This document shows positions 24,561-34,430 of a stretch of 64,000 nt of DNA, piece by piece. The DNA is taken from the NCBI RefSeq assembly GCF_003807585.1, contig NZ_RMBX01000009.1, forward strand, positions 62,001 through 126,000, written 5' to 3'. A model generated the notes under the pieces. It made no database searches, had not been told where the DNA came from, and saw only the letters and a list, made by a program, of their open reading frames with translations. This DNA comes from Chitinophaga barathri (GTDB lineage: Bacteria > Bacteroidota > Bacteroidia > Chitinophagales > Chitinophagaceae). The number at the start of each line of letters is the position of its first letter. Position 1 is the first letter of the stretch. Made by a program: the position numbers and the translations under genes.

Positions 24561-26474
24561 TTATTGGAACACCAATGTTGTATAGGTCGTTGCTTCCAGG
24601 TCAAACACTGCTTTGCCATTATTCACCGGTATGGCCTGCTCCTCTTTCATGCCCCTGTTTTTATCCGTCACCCATACTTTTAACGACCGCACGCCGGATG
24701 GCAATCCTTCCAGGCTTACGTTGCGCGTAGCACCATTGTTCACGAGGTGGATAGCATACACTCCTTTTTTCCGATCACCCAGCGCGGCGATGGAAATATC
24801 TTCTTTGTCGGACGTCGCTTTTAATGCTTTTAATCCTGCCGGTGTGGAAGCCAGTTGTTTCAGGTTCCAGAACCGTTGTGTGGGGCGCAGCGGGGAATGA
24901 TCCCCGAAGATGCCGCCACCGGCCAGCGGGGAGTAATCCGCCGTGAGTTGCCATTGCAGGATGGATGCGGGCTGGCAGATGTTGAGCAGGCGGGTGTAAA
25001 GATTGATCTCTTCGCGCGCATAGGTTTCTTCTTCAAACACCTGCGGGTATCCCCATGCCTGGGCATCGATACTGCCCTCTCCCACTATCAGCGGCAGGTT
25101 CAGCTTTGCGGCGGCGTCCGCCCAATGCTGTAACGTAGGCCGGTCCCAGCCGCGCCAGCTGTGAAAAGATACCGCGCCGATGTACGGCAGCGCGGCAGCG
25201 TCCTGCATAGCGGGATGAATGAACTTCCAGGAGTTGGCGTCTGAATTATCGCCGAGGAGCAGTTTTGTTTTGAGGCCGCGCTGCTTTAAATGCGCGCCCA
25301 TGCCTTTGATAAACGCGGCATGTTCCTCTCCCGTCTGCCGGATATTGATGCCAAGGTCCGATTCGTTGAAGGAGAACATACTGATCTCCACGCCGTAATG
25401 TTCTTTGAGGAACTGTATATAATCGCCGATAGATTGATAGATCTCCTGTATACTCGTTTCATCCAGCGGGTTGCCCCAAACGCCTTCCGGCGTGGGGCTG
25501 AAGCGGGGCGTGCCCACCACGGCCCAGGCCGGGCCGGACCATGCGGAGAGGATCACCGGCATCCCTTTTTTATCCAGGCGCTGCGCCATTTCCATAGCCT
25601 GGCGCACATTCGGGTGCAGCTTGCCTTTACGGGCGGAGTCCAGCGGGTTGTCTGTTTTATTCACCTGCCAGAAACGCCAGGGCATCTCTACCCTTCCCCA
25701 GGCCAGGCGCATATTATCGAGGCAATAACTGATCACCTGCGGGTCCGTTGCGGGATTTTGCAGCCGGAAGTTCCCGCCGAACCCATCAAATACACGGCCT
25801 GCCTCCGCGGTGCTGAGAGCCAGTTTTGCGGGCAGCGTATCCACTGTTCCGGAGGCTTCCAGCGTGAGGGCCAGCCTGGCTGTGCCGCCTTTCGCCAGTT
25901 TACCCGTATGAACGGGCACGTATATATCAAAACGGCCATCCTTCCCTTGTTTAATAAGCGGGGATACAAACCCGGGGAAACCCATCACCAGGCTGCGCCC
26001 CATCGCCTCCGCGGTGAGTTTTTCCACCATGCCGGGGTTGCCCGCGGCCAGCGGGGTTGCGGCTCTTTCATCCCCCCGGAGCGTAGCTTTGCCGTACCAT
26101 TCCGCAGGCAGCGATATACAGAAATACACGCCCTCCATGGATACATCCTCCAGGGCCGTCACCTTCACCATCACACCTACCGATCCTACTTTTCCCTCAC
26201 GCAGGGTTTCGGTAAAAGACAACTGGTCAATCGCTGTGGTGACCGTCTGCCGGTCTCCATCCCGTTCATATTTCGGTCGCTGTCTTTCTTTCCCGGTGGC
26301 CTTTACCATCTTCCATCCATCCGTCGCCACGCGCAGCGAGGTCTCAAATTCCATCAGCTGCCCGTTGATGCGGATGCCGCGGATATTGCCCCAGGGCGCC
26401 AGTTCCGTTTGCGCCATCACCAGCCCGTCGTGGCAGCATAAAAGACCCAGTAATGCCAGTGTTTTGAGATGCAT
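24561..26474 (-). CDS. GH30-like (clan GH-A) glycosidase, exported
   Basis: 637 residues with a signal peptide (MHLKTLALLGLLCCHDGLVMA). The first 220 residues are beta-rich and of unknown role (GNIRGIRINGQLMEFETSL). The catalytic part starts VFDGFGGNFRLQ (228-239), a form of the DGFG opening of GH30, and shows acid/base candidate E371 in MFSFNESDLG and nucleophile candidate E466 in LPLIVGEGS, spaced 95 residues apart. It closes with a beta-sandwich (from about 555) that includes VYAIHLVNNG. GH30 enzymes cleave beta-glucosyl, beta-xylosyl or beta-fucosyl/galactosyl bonds with retention. The subfamily cannot be given by eye; the long N-terminal domain is unlike classic GH30 members, so a related GH-A family is also possible. 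Confidence 0.75.
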   Translation of the reverse strand: MHLKTLALLGLLCCHDGLVMAQTELAPWGNIRGIRINGQLMEFETSLRVATDGWKMVKATGKERQRPKYERDGDRQTVTTAIDQLSFTETLREGKVGSVGVMVKVTALEDVSMEGVYFCISLPAEWYGKATLRGDERAATPLAAGNPGMVEKLTAEAMGRSLVMGFPGFVSPLIKQGKDGRFDIYVPVHTGKLAKGGTARLALTLEASGTVDTLPAKLALSTAEAGRVFDGFGGNFRLQNPATDPQVISYCLDNMRLAWGRVEMPWRFWQVNKTDNPLDSARKGKLHPNVRQAMEMAQRLDKKGMPVILSAWSGPAWAVVGTPRFSPTPEGVWGNPLDETSIQEIYQSIGDYIQFLKEHYGVEISMFSFNESDLGINIRQTGEEHAAFIKGMGAHLKQRGLKTKLLLGDNSDANSWKFIHPAMQDAAALPYIGAVSFHSWRGWDRPTLQHWADAAAKLNLPLIVGEGSIDAQAWGYPQVFEEETYAREEINLYTRLLNICQPASILQWQLTADYSPLAGGGIFGDHSPLRPTQRFWNLKQLASTPAGLKALKATSDKEDISIAALGDRKKGVYAIHLVNNGATRNVSLEGLPSGVRSLKVWVTDKNRGMKEEQAIPVNNGKAVFDLEATTYTTLVFQ

Positions 26475-26601
26475 AGGTTATTCTTTGACGGATAAATATA
26501 ACAGGAAAAATACCCGGGAAGGGTACGGTTTTGTTAAAGAATAGGTATTGGAATGTAAGGTGCCCGCCCGGAAATTAATATACAGGTAATTTTACCCCTC
26601 T

Positions 26602-26609
26602 TATCTTTG
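26602..26609 (+). promoter_or_regulatory. -7 box TATCTTTG four bases before a GTG start (probable leaderless promoter)
   Basis: Exact TAnnTTTG match, followed by CCCG and the GTG start of the sigma gene at 26614. No -33 TTG is evident at standard spacing. Confidence 0.55.
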
Positions 26610-26613
26610 CCCG

Positions 26614-27213
26614 GTGAATCATCTACCAGACGACCAGCTGTTCAGCCAAGTGCAGCAGGGTGATGAAAAGGCTTTCGGGGAACTTATGCAGCGGCACAGC
26701 AGCCGCCTGTATCGCCTTGTATACAGGCATGTACAACGGTCGGACGCCGCCAAGGACATCCTGCAGGACATCTTCATAGCCGTTTGGAACAACCGCGCCC
26801 GGATCATCGTCAAAGATTCATTGTACCCTTACCTCTACCGCTCCGCCAAAAACGCTGTAATAGATCATGCGCTGGCCGCGCGCCGGCATGTGCCCCTTTA
26901 TGAAGAGGAATACGACCAGCTGCCGGGCACCCTCACCGGCGTGGAAGATCACCTGCATGTGCAGGAACTTGAGCGCGCCCTGCAACAGTCCATCCGCACT
27001 ATGCCGGACACCATGCGGACCGTGATGATCCTCAGCCGGGAAGAACGGCTCAGCTCCCGCGAGATCGCCGCCAGGCTCAATATCTCCGAACAAACCGTCA
27101 GGAACAACATATCCATGGCGCTGCACCGCCTGCGCCAGCAGCTGGGCCTGCCCGTTGTGCTCGTATTGTTGCCCTCCGGCCTCGTGTTCGGTAATCTGGT
27201 AACATTATCTTAA
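26614..27213 (+). CDS. ECF (FecI-like) RNA polymerase sigma factor with hydrophobic C-terminal tail
   Basis: 199 residues from a GTG codon. Region 2: FGELMQRHSSRLYRLVYRHV and AKDILQDIFIAVWNNRARI (about 21-68). Region 4: TMPDTMRTVMILSREERLSS and ISEQTVRNNISMALHRLRQQ (about 128-176). The start is set by the protein's alignment with other ECF factors (MNHLPDDQLFSQVQQGDEKAF). The last 23 residues, from LGLPVVLVLLPSGL to the end, are hydrophobic and lie outside the sigma fold; they could form a membrane-associated tail. A FecR gene follows after 46 bp and an STN-bearing receptor after that. Confidence 0.88.
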   Translation: MNHLPDDQLFSQVQQGDEKAFGELMQRHSSRLYRLVYRHVQRSDAAKDILQDIFIAVWNNRARIIVKDSLYPYLYRSAKNAVIDHALAARRHVPLYEEEYDQLPGTLTGVEDHLHVQELERALQQSIRTMPDTMRTVMILSREERLSSREIAARLNISEQTVRNNISMALHRLRQQLGLPVVLVLLPSGLVFGNLVTLS

Positions 27214-27259
27214 TACAGTTTACCGGTACATCTCTCCCTTTTGCAGGTTAATCAGGTAT

Positions 27260-28195
27260 ATGGACTTACAATCACCTGAACGGCCGCCTTTAACAATACT
27301 CGAAAAATACAGGAACGGGGAATGTACCCCCGAAGAATCCAGGCTGGTGGATGAATGGTTTGACGCGGAAGACCGCGCGGCATCCTACCCCAACGAAGCC
27401 GCGGACCTTGCAGCGGTACACCACGTGGTGATGCGCCATATACAGCCGCGCCGTTACCTGGCTCCCAGGCGCTGGTGGATGGCGGCGGCGGCGGCAAGCG
27501 TACTGCTTTTCGCGGGTGTGTGGTATTTTAGTCAGTCCGGCGTACGCCAGCCGCCACAGGCGGAGCTTACCGCTATCAGCACGGTGCCGGGGCAGCAGAA
27601 AAGGGTCATCCTGCCGGACGGCTCCTCCATCCTGCTGAACAGTTCCTCCCAGATCCGCTATGCCGGCGACTTCCAGCAATCCCGCGAAGTGTACCTGCGG
27701 GGGGAAGCATTTTTTAACATCACTCCCTCTTCCCGGCTGCCATTCCGGGTGGTAACAGACAGCCTGCGCATACTGGTACTCGGCACAAGTTTCAACATCC
27801 ATGCTTATCCGGGCGGCCATACACTTTCCGTCACGCTTCAAAGCGGCAAGGTACAGGTGAACACAGATGATACACAACCCGGTATTGTACTACGTCCGGG
27901 CGAAGTGCTCCGTTATGCCGGCCATAAAATGGAAGTGGGCATCGCGGATATGGAAGCCGCGCTGGCCTGGCAGAAAGGACTGTTTGTATACAGGAATACG
28001 CCGCTGGGCGAGATCTGCGAAGATATAGAAAGGCGTTACGGCGTACAGGTGAACATACAACCAGGAAAACTGGCGGCCACGCCTTATCATTTTTCCTCCC
28101 GGCAGGCGCCGCTGGCCGATGTGCTGAAGGCGCTCAGCGAATCAGGGAAGGGTTTCCGGTACAGGATCGAAAAAGATACTGTCAGCATTTATTAA
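27260..28195 (+). CDS. FecR-family transmembrane anti-sigma factor
   Basis: 311 residues. The N-terminal cytoplasmic part has the LEKYRNGECTPEESRLVDEWF helix-turn found in many Bacteroidota FecR proteins; the transmembrane helix is at about 71-90 (RWWMAAAAASVLLFAGVWYF). The periplasmic FecR domain (STVPGQQKRVILPDGSSILL, REVYLRGEAFFNIT, VLGTSFNIHAY) and the C-terminal DUF4974 domain (LFVYRNTPLGEICEDIERRY) are both complete. It should hold the upstream sigma factor inactive until the STN domain of the downstream receptor signals. Confidence 0.9.
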   Translation: MDLQSPERPPLTILEKYRNGECTPEESRLVDEWFDAEDRAASYPNEAADLAAVHHVVMRHIQPRRYLAPRRWWMAAAAASVLLFAGVWYFSQSGVRQPPQAELTAISTVPGQQKRVILPDGSSILLNSSSQIRYAGDFQQSREVYLRGEAFFNITPSSRLPFRVVTDSLRILVLGTSFNIHAYPGGHTLSVTLQSGKVQVNTDDTQPGIVLRPGEVLRYAGHKMEVGIADMEAALAWQKGLFVYRNTPLGEICEDIERRYGVQVNIQPGKLAATPYHFSSRQAPLADVLKALSESGKGFRYRIEKDTVSIY

Positions 28196-28308
28196 ATACG
28201 GTTTTCATACAGCAGGCATCGGCAATATTCTGATCACATTTAAAACAGTGACCGCTATCGACATCATCAACTGATCTTCCATACCGCAAACGTGACCTTA
28301 AACAAAAA

Positions 28309-28332
28309 GCGGGTGTGCTGCTACACTCCCGC
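28309..28332. other. Hairpin in the FecR-receptor gap
   Basis: GCGGGTGT (28309-28316) pairs with ACACTCCCGC (28323-28332) with one bulged T and a 6-nt loop. It lies about 50 bp before the receptor start, with no T-tract after it. Partial termination or mRNA processing is possible. Confidence 0.45.
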
Positions 28333-28384
28333 CCGGTAAGTTTAACGGTTACATCGATTTCATAACCATAATGCTCATTAAACT

Positions 28385-31300
28385 ATGCACAATTTTACAA
28401 AAAGTAGTGTAACTAAATTGTTATTGTTTATGGGGAAGCTAGCTTTCATTTCCCTGACTGTACTACTCTCCACCGCAAGCCTGCTGATCGCTTCGGACAG
28501 CAGATCGCAGGACCTGCAAAAGATCCGCGTCAGCGTACGTTTCAGCCAGGCCCGGCTGGAAGAGGTGCTGAACGCCCTGGAACACCAGTCAGGCTTACGA
28601 TTCACCTACCCAAGCGCGATGAAGAACCGCGGCCCCGTCTCGCTCAACCTTCCTGAAAGCAATATGCAGGAAGCCTTGCAGCAACTGGCCTCCGGCCTTC
28701 ATCTGCGCTTTTCCCGCACGGACGGGCTGATTGCCGTGAGCCCTTCGCAGGTACAGGCGCCTCAGCAGGTGACCGGCACGCTGCGCGGCAGGGTCGTGGA
28801 CTTCGAAACGTCCATGCCGCTCCCGGGCGCAACCGTGGTACTGCAACCCGGCAACAAAGGAATGGTGACGGATGAAAAAGGGTATTACCAGTTTGCCGCG
28901 CTGCCCGCCGCCACCTACCAGCTGAAAGCAACCTTCATCGGTTACCAGGACCATATACAAACGGTAAAGATCACGGAGAAGGAACTGGTGACGGACATTA
29001 AACTGCGCGCATCCGCCAACCTCAACACGGTGGTGATCAAAGGCAGGCAGGGATTCAGCCGCTCACCGGTATCCTATACCAGCGACAAAGAACTGCTCTC
29101 CGAGATCAGGAATGCGAGAGGCGTGATATCCGGCATTTCGAACGAGCAGATCGTAAAATCGGCGGACCGCAATGCCGCGGAGATCGTACGCCGCATACCG
29201 GGCATTACCGTGGTGGATGATAAGTTTGTGGTGGTAAGGGGCATGAATTCCCGTTACAACATCACCTACCTGAACGACAACATTGCGCCCTCCACGGAAG
29301 TGTACAACCGCTCCTTCGCATATGATATGCTGCCTACGCCGGTGATCGATAAGATACTTGTGTTTAAATCCCCTTCCGCTGATATGATGGGTGATTATTC
29401 CGGCGGCGCCGTGAAAGTGTTCACCAAAAACACCCGCCCGGTACGCCACTTTGATGTGGGTGTGCAGCTGGGATTCCGTGAAGGCACTACTTTCAAAGAC
29501 CTGAATGCCACCCGTCACAGCAGCACAGACTGGCTGGGCTTTGACGACGGCCTGCGCAAAACGCCCAACCTGCCTACCTACCGCGAATCAGGCGGCAAAT
29601 ACCAGGTGAGCCAGGCGGATATGATCTCCCAGTTCACCGGAGACTGGACCTATGACAAACAACAAGCCCTGCCGGACATGCAGGTATTCCTGAATTATTT
29701 TGACAACGTGGGCCTGGGCAAATGGAGACTGTTCAACCTTACCTCCATCACCTACACCAATGAAAACCGTCACTTTATCCAGGAAAGGCAGACCGGCAAT
29801 ACGTATACCTACATGCTGGACAAATTCAGCTATAACCTCGGCTCCTCCAATACGCTCGGTACAAACGACCAGAGCAGCCAGCTGGCGAAGATCAACCTGC
29901 TGCAGAACTTTACGCTCCGTATCGATACACTGAACCGCATTGAGTGGAAAAACTTCGTGCTTAATGAAGGCCGCAATTCAGTGGGCGTGCAGATCAACAG
30001 TCAGAATGTTCACCCTGACAAAGCTGCTTTCAACAACTACACCGAAAAGAAACAAAATACTTTACAGTTCCAGCAGCGGATGCTGTACAACGGCAACCTG
30101 GGCGGCTATCACACCTTTCGCAACAGGCTGAAACAGGAGCTTCACTGGAACCTGGGTTATTCCTACAGCCTGCAGAACGTACCGGATCAGCGTGTATCCC
30201 GTTTCACGCGCAATTACGCGCCCGGCGGCCTTACCTCCGCGGAAGATGCGGACCTGCGCTGGGAAGTGGATTACGGTGTCACCCAAAATTACCTGTTCTA
30301 CGGCATGATGAACCGTTTCTTCGTGAAGAACACCGAGAACACTTACAATGGTTCAGCCGACTATTCCATACAGGTGACCCCGAAACTGCTGCTGAAAGCC
30401 GGCACCTACCACCTGTTCCGCAACCGCACCGTGGACAGGCGTTTCTTTAAAGTAAACCGCGGCGGGCTGACCGGCAACGAAGCATCGCTGGTGTTCACAC
30501 CCGGCGGCTGGGACGGCAATGGTAAAGTAGATCCCAAACTCCTCACCTTCCGCGAGCAGGACCTGGCCAACATCTGGCAGGCCGCCAACTTCAGGGAAGA
30601 CGGCAGTGGCCTGAAGCTCTACGACGGCAGCACGCCCATAGACCGTTACGTGGCCAGCGAGCAGAACAACAGCGGGTATGTGCAGGGCGAATGGAGCGGC
30701 TTCAACGATAAACTGACCGTACATGCCGGCGCACGTTTTGAACATCATGTACAGCAGGTATCCGGTGCGGTTACCGGCATGGGTGAGATATTCCTCCCTG
30801 TGCATGTGAACCTCACGCAGGACAAACTGCTGCCGAGCGTGCAGCTGAACTACCGTCCTGATAACAAATGGGTGGTGCGCAGCAGCTACGGCCGCACGGT
30901 GAACAGGCCGGAGCTTCGTGAGATCGCGCCTTTCAGCGATTTTGATTTTGTGAACCAGGAAAGGATCACAGGCAATGTGCTGACGGTGGGCTCCGTGATT
31001 GATAACTACGATCTGCGCGCGGAATTCTATCCCGGGAGCACCGGCAATGAAACCATCAGCGCGGGCGTATTCCTGAAAGAAATAGACAAACCCATCGAGC
31101 GGCTGCGTTTTGCCAACGGCAACGAAGATTATACCGGCAGTACGGGCATCACCTTCTTTAATTCCGACAAGGCCACCGTATACGGGATAGAAGTAGAACT
31201 GCGCAAAAACCTCGGTTTCCTGCCGGGCGACTTATTCCGCAAGATGTCTGTAGTACTGAACGGCGCATGGATAGAAAGCAACGCTTCCCGCAAACAATGG

Positions 31301-31852
31301 CCGGTGATCGACAACCCGAACATCGTTCAGCAACCGGGTCAGAACGCAGGCCTGTTTTCCGGCCGCCCCTTGCAGGGCCAGGCGCCTTACGTGCTGAATG
31401 GCGGATTGTATTATGAAAATCCTTCCTCCGGCACCAAACTGGGTGTATTGTACAACGTGAGCGGCCCGAGCATTTATGCGCTGGCAGACGGGAACGCGGA
31501 TGAAATCCTCGCGCTCCGCGCCAAAACGGACGGTTACGAAAACCATGAATATGTGACGCTTGCTACCAGCCCCGACCTGCTGGAACTGCCGCGCCACCTG
31601 CTGGACATTTCCCTCACACAACGCATATACAAATCCCTGCAGGTGCGCCTGAACGTGCAGAACCTGCTGGATGCGCCCGTGCATATCGTAGAGGACCAGA
31701 ACTTCAACCACCGTTACGACAAAGAGCGGCAAGTGCCCGCGGAGCAGCAGGCAGACCGCGCGGCGGGACGGTATTATTTCCAGGGAGACAATACTTTCCT
31801 GAAATACCGCACCGGCAGATATTGCACTCTCACTTTCACTTATTCATTCTGA
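28385..31852 (+). CDS. FecA-like TonB-dependent receptor with STN domain (not paired with SusD)
   Basis: 1155 residues. Signal segment 1-42, STN about 46-118 (IRVSVRFSQARLEEVLNALE; SGLRFTYPSAMKNRG), carboxypeptidase-D-like domain about 130-212 (LRGRVVDFETSMPLPGATVV), then plug and barrel ending RTGRYCTLTFTYSF. The region before the plug reads EIRNARGVISGISNEQIVKS, followed by NAAEIVRRIPGITVVDD and FVVVRGMNSRYN, typical of the FecA/siderophore-type plug and lacking the SusC signature. Downstream are two lipoprotein genes instead of SusD. It is a close relative of the receptor at 49253. The ligand could be a metal chelate, a glycan or a peptide; the FecI/FecR system upstream makes signal-responsive uptake likely. 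Confidence 0.88.
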   Translation: MHNFTKSSVTKLLLFMGKLAFISLTVLLSTASLLIASDSRSQDLQKIRVSVRFSQARLEEVLNALEHQSGLRFTYPSAMKNRGPVSLNLPESNMQEALQQLASGLHLRFSRTDGLIAVSPSQVQAPQQVTGTLRGRVVDFETSMPLPGATVVLQPGNKGMVTDEKGYYQFAALPAATYQLKATFIGYQDHIQTVKITEKELVTDIKLRASANLNTVVIKGRQGFSRSPVSYTSDKELLSEIRNARGVISGISNEQIVKSADRNAAEIVRRIPGITVVDDKFVVVRGMNSRYNITYLNDNIAPSTEVYNRSFAYDMLPTPVIDKILVFKSPSADMMGDYSGGAVKVFTKNTRPVRHFDVGVQLGFREGTTFKDLNATRHSSTDWLGFDDGLRKTPNLPTYRESGGKYQVSQADMISQFTGDWTYDKQQALPDMQVFLNYFDNVGLGKWRLFNLTSITYTNENRHFIQERQTGNTYTYMLDKFSYNLGSSNTLGTNDQSSQLAKINLLQNFTLRIDTLNRIEWKNFVLNEGRNSVGVQINSQNVHPDKAAFNNYTEKKQNTLQFQQRMLYNGNLGGYHTFRNRLKQELHWNLGYSYSLQNVPDQRVSRFTRNYAPGGLTSAEDADLRWEVDYGVTQNYLFYGMMNRFFVKNTENTYNGSADYSIQVTPKLLLKAGTYHLFRNRTVDRRFFKVNRGGLTGNEASLVFTPGGWDGNGKVDPKLLTFREQDLANIWQAANFREDGSGLKLYDGSTPIDRYVASEQNNSGYVQGEWSGFNDKLTVHAGARFEHHVQQVSGAVTGMGEIFLPVHVNLTQDKLLPSVQLNYRPDNKWVVRSSYGRTVNRPELREIAPFSDFDFVNQERITGNVLTVGSVIDNYDLRAEFYPGSTGNETISAGVFLKEIDKPIERLRFANGNEDYTGSTGITFFNSDKATVYGIEVELRKNLGFLPGDLFRKMSVVLNGAWIESNASRKQWPVIDNPNIVQQPGQNAGLFSGRPLQGQAPYVLNGGLYYENPSSGTKLGVLYNVSGPSIYALADGNADEILALRAKTDGYENHEYVTLATSPDLLELPRHLLDISLTQRIYKSLQVRLNVQNLLDAPVHIVEDQNFNHRYDKERQVPAEQQADRAAGRYYFQGDNTFLKYRTGRYCTLTFTYSF

Positions 31853-31869
31853 TCATTATCATACAACCG

Positions 31870-32688
31870 ATGAAAAAAATCATTCAGCTCATCATAACCG
31901 CCGCCCTCCTTGCAGGGTGCAAAAACGAACCGGGAGACCTGGCCCCGGCGGATACGAAGATTGCGTTTTACAATGCCTCGCAGGTACTGCGTAAGGAAGT
32001 GGAGCAAAAGAACCAGTATTCCGCAACAAAGCCGGCCTTTATCCTGCTGAACACAAAGGCTCCCGTAAAACCGGATACGCTACCCCCGATGGACAAGCAG
32101 GGATATGCGTATTTCGCGCTGAGTGCCGGCGGGCAGCAGTTCTGCCCATTGGGGTACAGCAGCATCACCACGATCCCCTGGATGAGTTATATGCGTGTTA
32201 CGCCCGGCAGGCAGGACATCAGTTTCCTCGATACGGACACCACCCTGCTGGTGACCGGCAAGCTGGACATTCCCCGGGACGCGGAGACGACCGTGTTTCT
32301 TGCGGACAGTCTTGGCCAATACCGGACGATCGTGACCAACGACGCCCACACAGCACCGGCAAACGGCATCAGCCTGCGTTTTGTACACGCCGCGCCCGAT
32401 ACCGGAAAACTCCGGCTGAAAGTGAACCAGGCATGGCTGCCGCAAACCTGGAGCTTTGGGGAGGCATCCGCCTTTGCAGACCTGCCGATGGCGGACAGCC
32501 TGCAATCAGCTATCTACCGCATACAGTTAAGCCCGGCCTCGGATACTTCCAAAGTACTCAGCAAATATGTGCTGAAAGCCGACCGCAGGCAGATCTACAC
32601 ACTCATTGCAAACGGGTACTTTGATTATCACGACGAAACCGATTACATGGCGCCTGATTTCAGGTTAAACATTTTCAGAAACAAATAA
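31870..32688 (+). CDS. DUF4397-type lipoprotein
   Basis: 272 residues from the ATG at 31870; the in-frame reading from 31822 begins inside the receptor gene and lacks a signal peptide start. Lipobox ALLAGC (Cys17), followed by KNEPGD. The segment ISLRFVHAAPDTGKLRLKVN matches the DUF4397 pattern (beta-sandwich, 'FVHAaPd...dv.vng'), a domain found in secreted and surface Bacteroidota proteins of unknown role. It starts 17 bp after the receptor stop and ends 3 bp before the next gene, so the three form one transcript. The likely role is as a surface partner of the receptor, by analogy with SusD; this is inference. Confidence 0.75.
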   Translation: MKKIIQLIITAALLAGCKNEPGDLAPADTKIAFYNASQVLRKEVEQKNQYSATKPAFILLNTKAPVKPDTLPPMDKQGYAYFALSAGGQQFCPLGYSSITTIPWMSYMRVTPGRQDISFLDTDTTLLVTGKLDIPRDAETTVFLADSLGQYRTIVTNDAHTAPANGISLRFVHAAPDTGKLRLKVNQAWLPQTWSFGEASAFADLPMADSLQSAIYRIQLSPASDTSKVLSKYVLKADRRQIYTLIANGYFDYHDETDYMAPDFRLNIFRNK

Positions 32689-32691
32689 CAC

Positions 32692-34344
32692 ATGAAACAC
32701 TCCTCTTTCCTTACATATACCCTGCTGGTTTTACTGGCCGTTTCAGCCTGCCGCAAAGTAGACGATGACCTGAAGGCGCAGTACGCACAACCCAGCATCA
32801 GCACCACCGGCATCACCCTGCCGGATGGCACGAACATCCCTTATCCCAAAGACGTGAAGCCCGGTGATACCGTTACCATCTCCGGCCGGCTGAACCTTTC
32901 AAAAGGAGGCGTTATCAGGCTGGGAAAAGAAGACGCGGTGACCGTTTACCGTGACAGCATGCCTTATACCTATTTTGCCACAGGCGATCAATACACGCTG
33001 GAAATAGCAAAGTTTGTCGTAACACCCGGCATGGGCGCGGGCCCTCAACCGCTTGTGGTTACCTGCGGGCCGTACCGCCACCAGGGGCCGGACGTGAATA
33101 TCGTAGTGCCGGGCGCCGGAGGCTCCCAGCCGGACACCACGCTTATCGTAACGGAAATATTCAACGGGACGACAGATATGCCCAACTTCCTGCAGCGATA
33201 CAGAACTTACACCAAATCCGGTTTCTACTTCAAAACAGCCCTGCATGTTACCCCGGACGGCACTGTTTATTTATGTAGCGCCTGGGATGTGTACCGCCTG
33301 GTGAACGGCCGGATGGAACTATTGCTGCAAAAAGAAGACGGCATCATCATAAACGGCGAGGCAGTGACGATCAAGGAAATCAGCGGTGCCGCACCAAGCC
33401 CCGACAATACGCTGTTGTACCTCTCTTTTTCAAGCACCGTGACCGCGCCCGACAATTATAACAGGGTGAACTACCTGGTCAAAAAAGATCTTGCCAGCGG
33501 CGCCGTTACCCTGCTGAATAAAACGGAAAGTGAAATGGATATTGAATGGGATTATCCTACAGGCAACATCAGGCCGGTGCTGCAAAGCTATGGCGGGCCG
33601 GTTGCCCAGGTGCCCGTGTTTGCCGATTACCTGAAAGTGGATGCCAAAGGCCGCCTGCTCTTTCATAATTTCATCTCCTATGCCTATGACAAAGACTATT
33701 TTTGCCGGCTCGGCGATCAGGGTAAGATCACACCCTTATTTGAGCAAAAGGAAAGCCAGGTGAACCTGTTCAAAACGGAGTATATGTTCGGGTTTACGGA
33801 GGACGGTTCGGCTGCTTTTGTAGCCCATGAGCACAATAATGTCTGGCCACGCTCTACCGGCATCACCGTACTGGACCTGGAATCTCTTGAACCGACGGAT
33901 TACGTGGATGCCAACGTCAATTTCACATTCGCTTCATTTGATACCTTAAAGGAAAGAAGGATGGAAAAGGAATCCGGATTATTCACTTCTTTTTCCGTTG
34001 TGGAGCCCGGTGATTATCTCCCGATCTCGCGAAAGGAAATGTTGTTCATTAATTCCTACAGTATTGCCTCCATAAACCCTGAATTGGCCTACCTGTATGC
34101 CTATGCGGGAATTGAGCGGGGCTGTTACTCCTCGGGGACCAGCGACGGTGCCCTGCTGCCAGTGCAAAACCAGCTGACCGGCCCGGCCAAATATGTAAAC
34201 TACGGTTTCATCCAGGGCGGAGGTAATGTAAGGTTCCTTGGGAAAGATGCTTCCGGGAAAATATATCTGATGCGCGGGGGGGAAAGACAACTTTTCCCCA
34301 GGGCATACATCCCTCCCAGAATATTCACCCTGTCCAAACCCTGA
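32692..34344 (+). CDS. Large lipoprotein, probably with N-terminal Ig/TIG-like and beta-propeller-like parts
   Basis: 550 residues. Lipobox AVSAC (Cys20) followed by RKVDDD, an acidic stretch of the kind known to direct lipoproteins to the cell surface in Bacteroidota. Residues 50-140 resemble an IPT/TIG or Ig-like domain (VKPGDTVTISGRLNLSKGGVIRLG). From about 175 to the end, repeated blocks with the look of beta-propeller blades appear (KTALHVTPDGTVYLCSAWDV; SGAAPSPDNTLLYLSFSS; GFTEDGSAAFVAHEH; NVRFLGKDASGKIYLMRGG). I do not recognise a named family. It is the last gene of the sigma/FecR/receptor/lipoprotein unit. Confidence 0.7.
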   Translation: MKHSSFLTYTLLVLLAVSACRKVDDDLKAQYAQPSISTTGITLPDGTNIPYPKDVKPGDTVTISGRLNLSKGGVIRLGKEDAVTVYRDSMPYTYFATGDQYTLEIAKFVVTPGMGAGPQPLVVTCGPYRHQGPDVNIVVPGAGGSQPDTTLIVTEIFNGTTDMPNFLQRYRTYTKSGFYFKTALHVTPDGTVYLCSAWDVYRLVNGRMELLLQKEDGIIINGEAVTIKEISGAAPSPDNTLLYLSFSSTVTAPDNYNRVNYLVKKDLASGAVTLLNKTESEMDIEWDYPTGNIRPVLQSYGGPVAQVPVFADYLKVDAKGRLLFHNFISYAYDKDYFCRLGDQGKITPLFEQKESQVNLFKTEYMFGFTEDGSAAFVAHEHNNVWPRSTGITVLDLESLEPTDYVDANVNFTFASFDTLKERRMEKESGLFTSFSVVEPGDYLPISRKEMLFINSYSIASINPELAYLYAYAGIERGCYSSGTSDGALLPVQNQLTGPAKYVNYGFIQGGGNVRFLGKDASGKIYLMRGGERQLFPRAYIPPRIFTLSKP

Positions 34345-34366
34345 CCTGTTTATCCCGTATTCAAAC

Positions 34367-34400
34367 AGGACGGCCGTAAGTTATTAACTACAGCCGCCCT
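34367..34400. other. Imperfect hairpin after the lipoprotein operon
   Basis: AGGACGGCCGTAAGTTA at 34367 pairs imperfectly with the complement ending AGCCGCCCT at 34400. It lies 23 bp after the stop codon at 34344 and may help end the transcript or protect its 3' end. Confidence 0.45.
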
Positions 34401-34430
34401 ACCAATACTCAGACTTTAATTGTAACCGGT

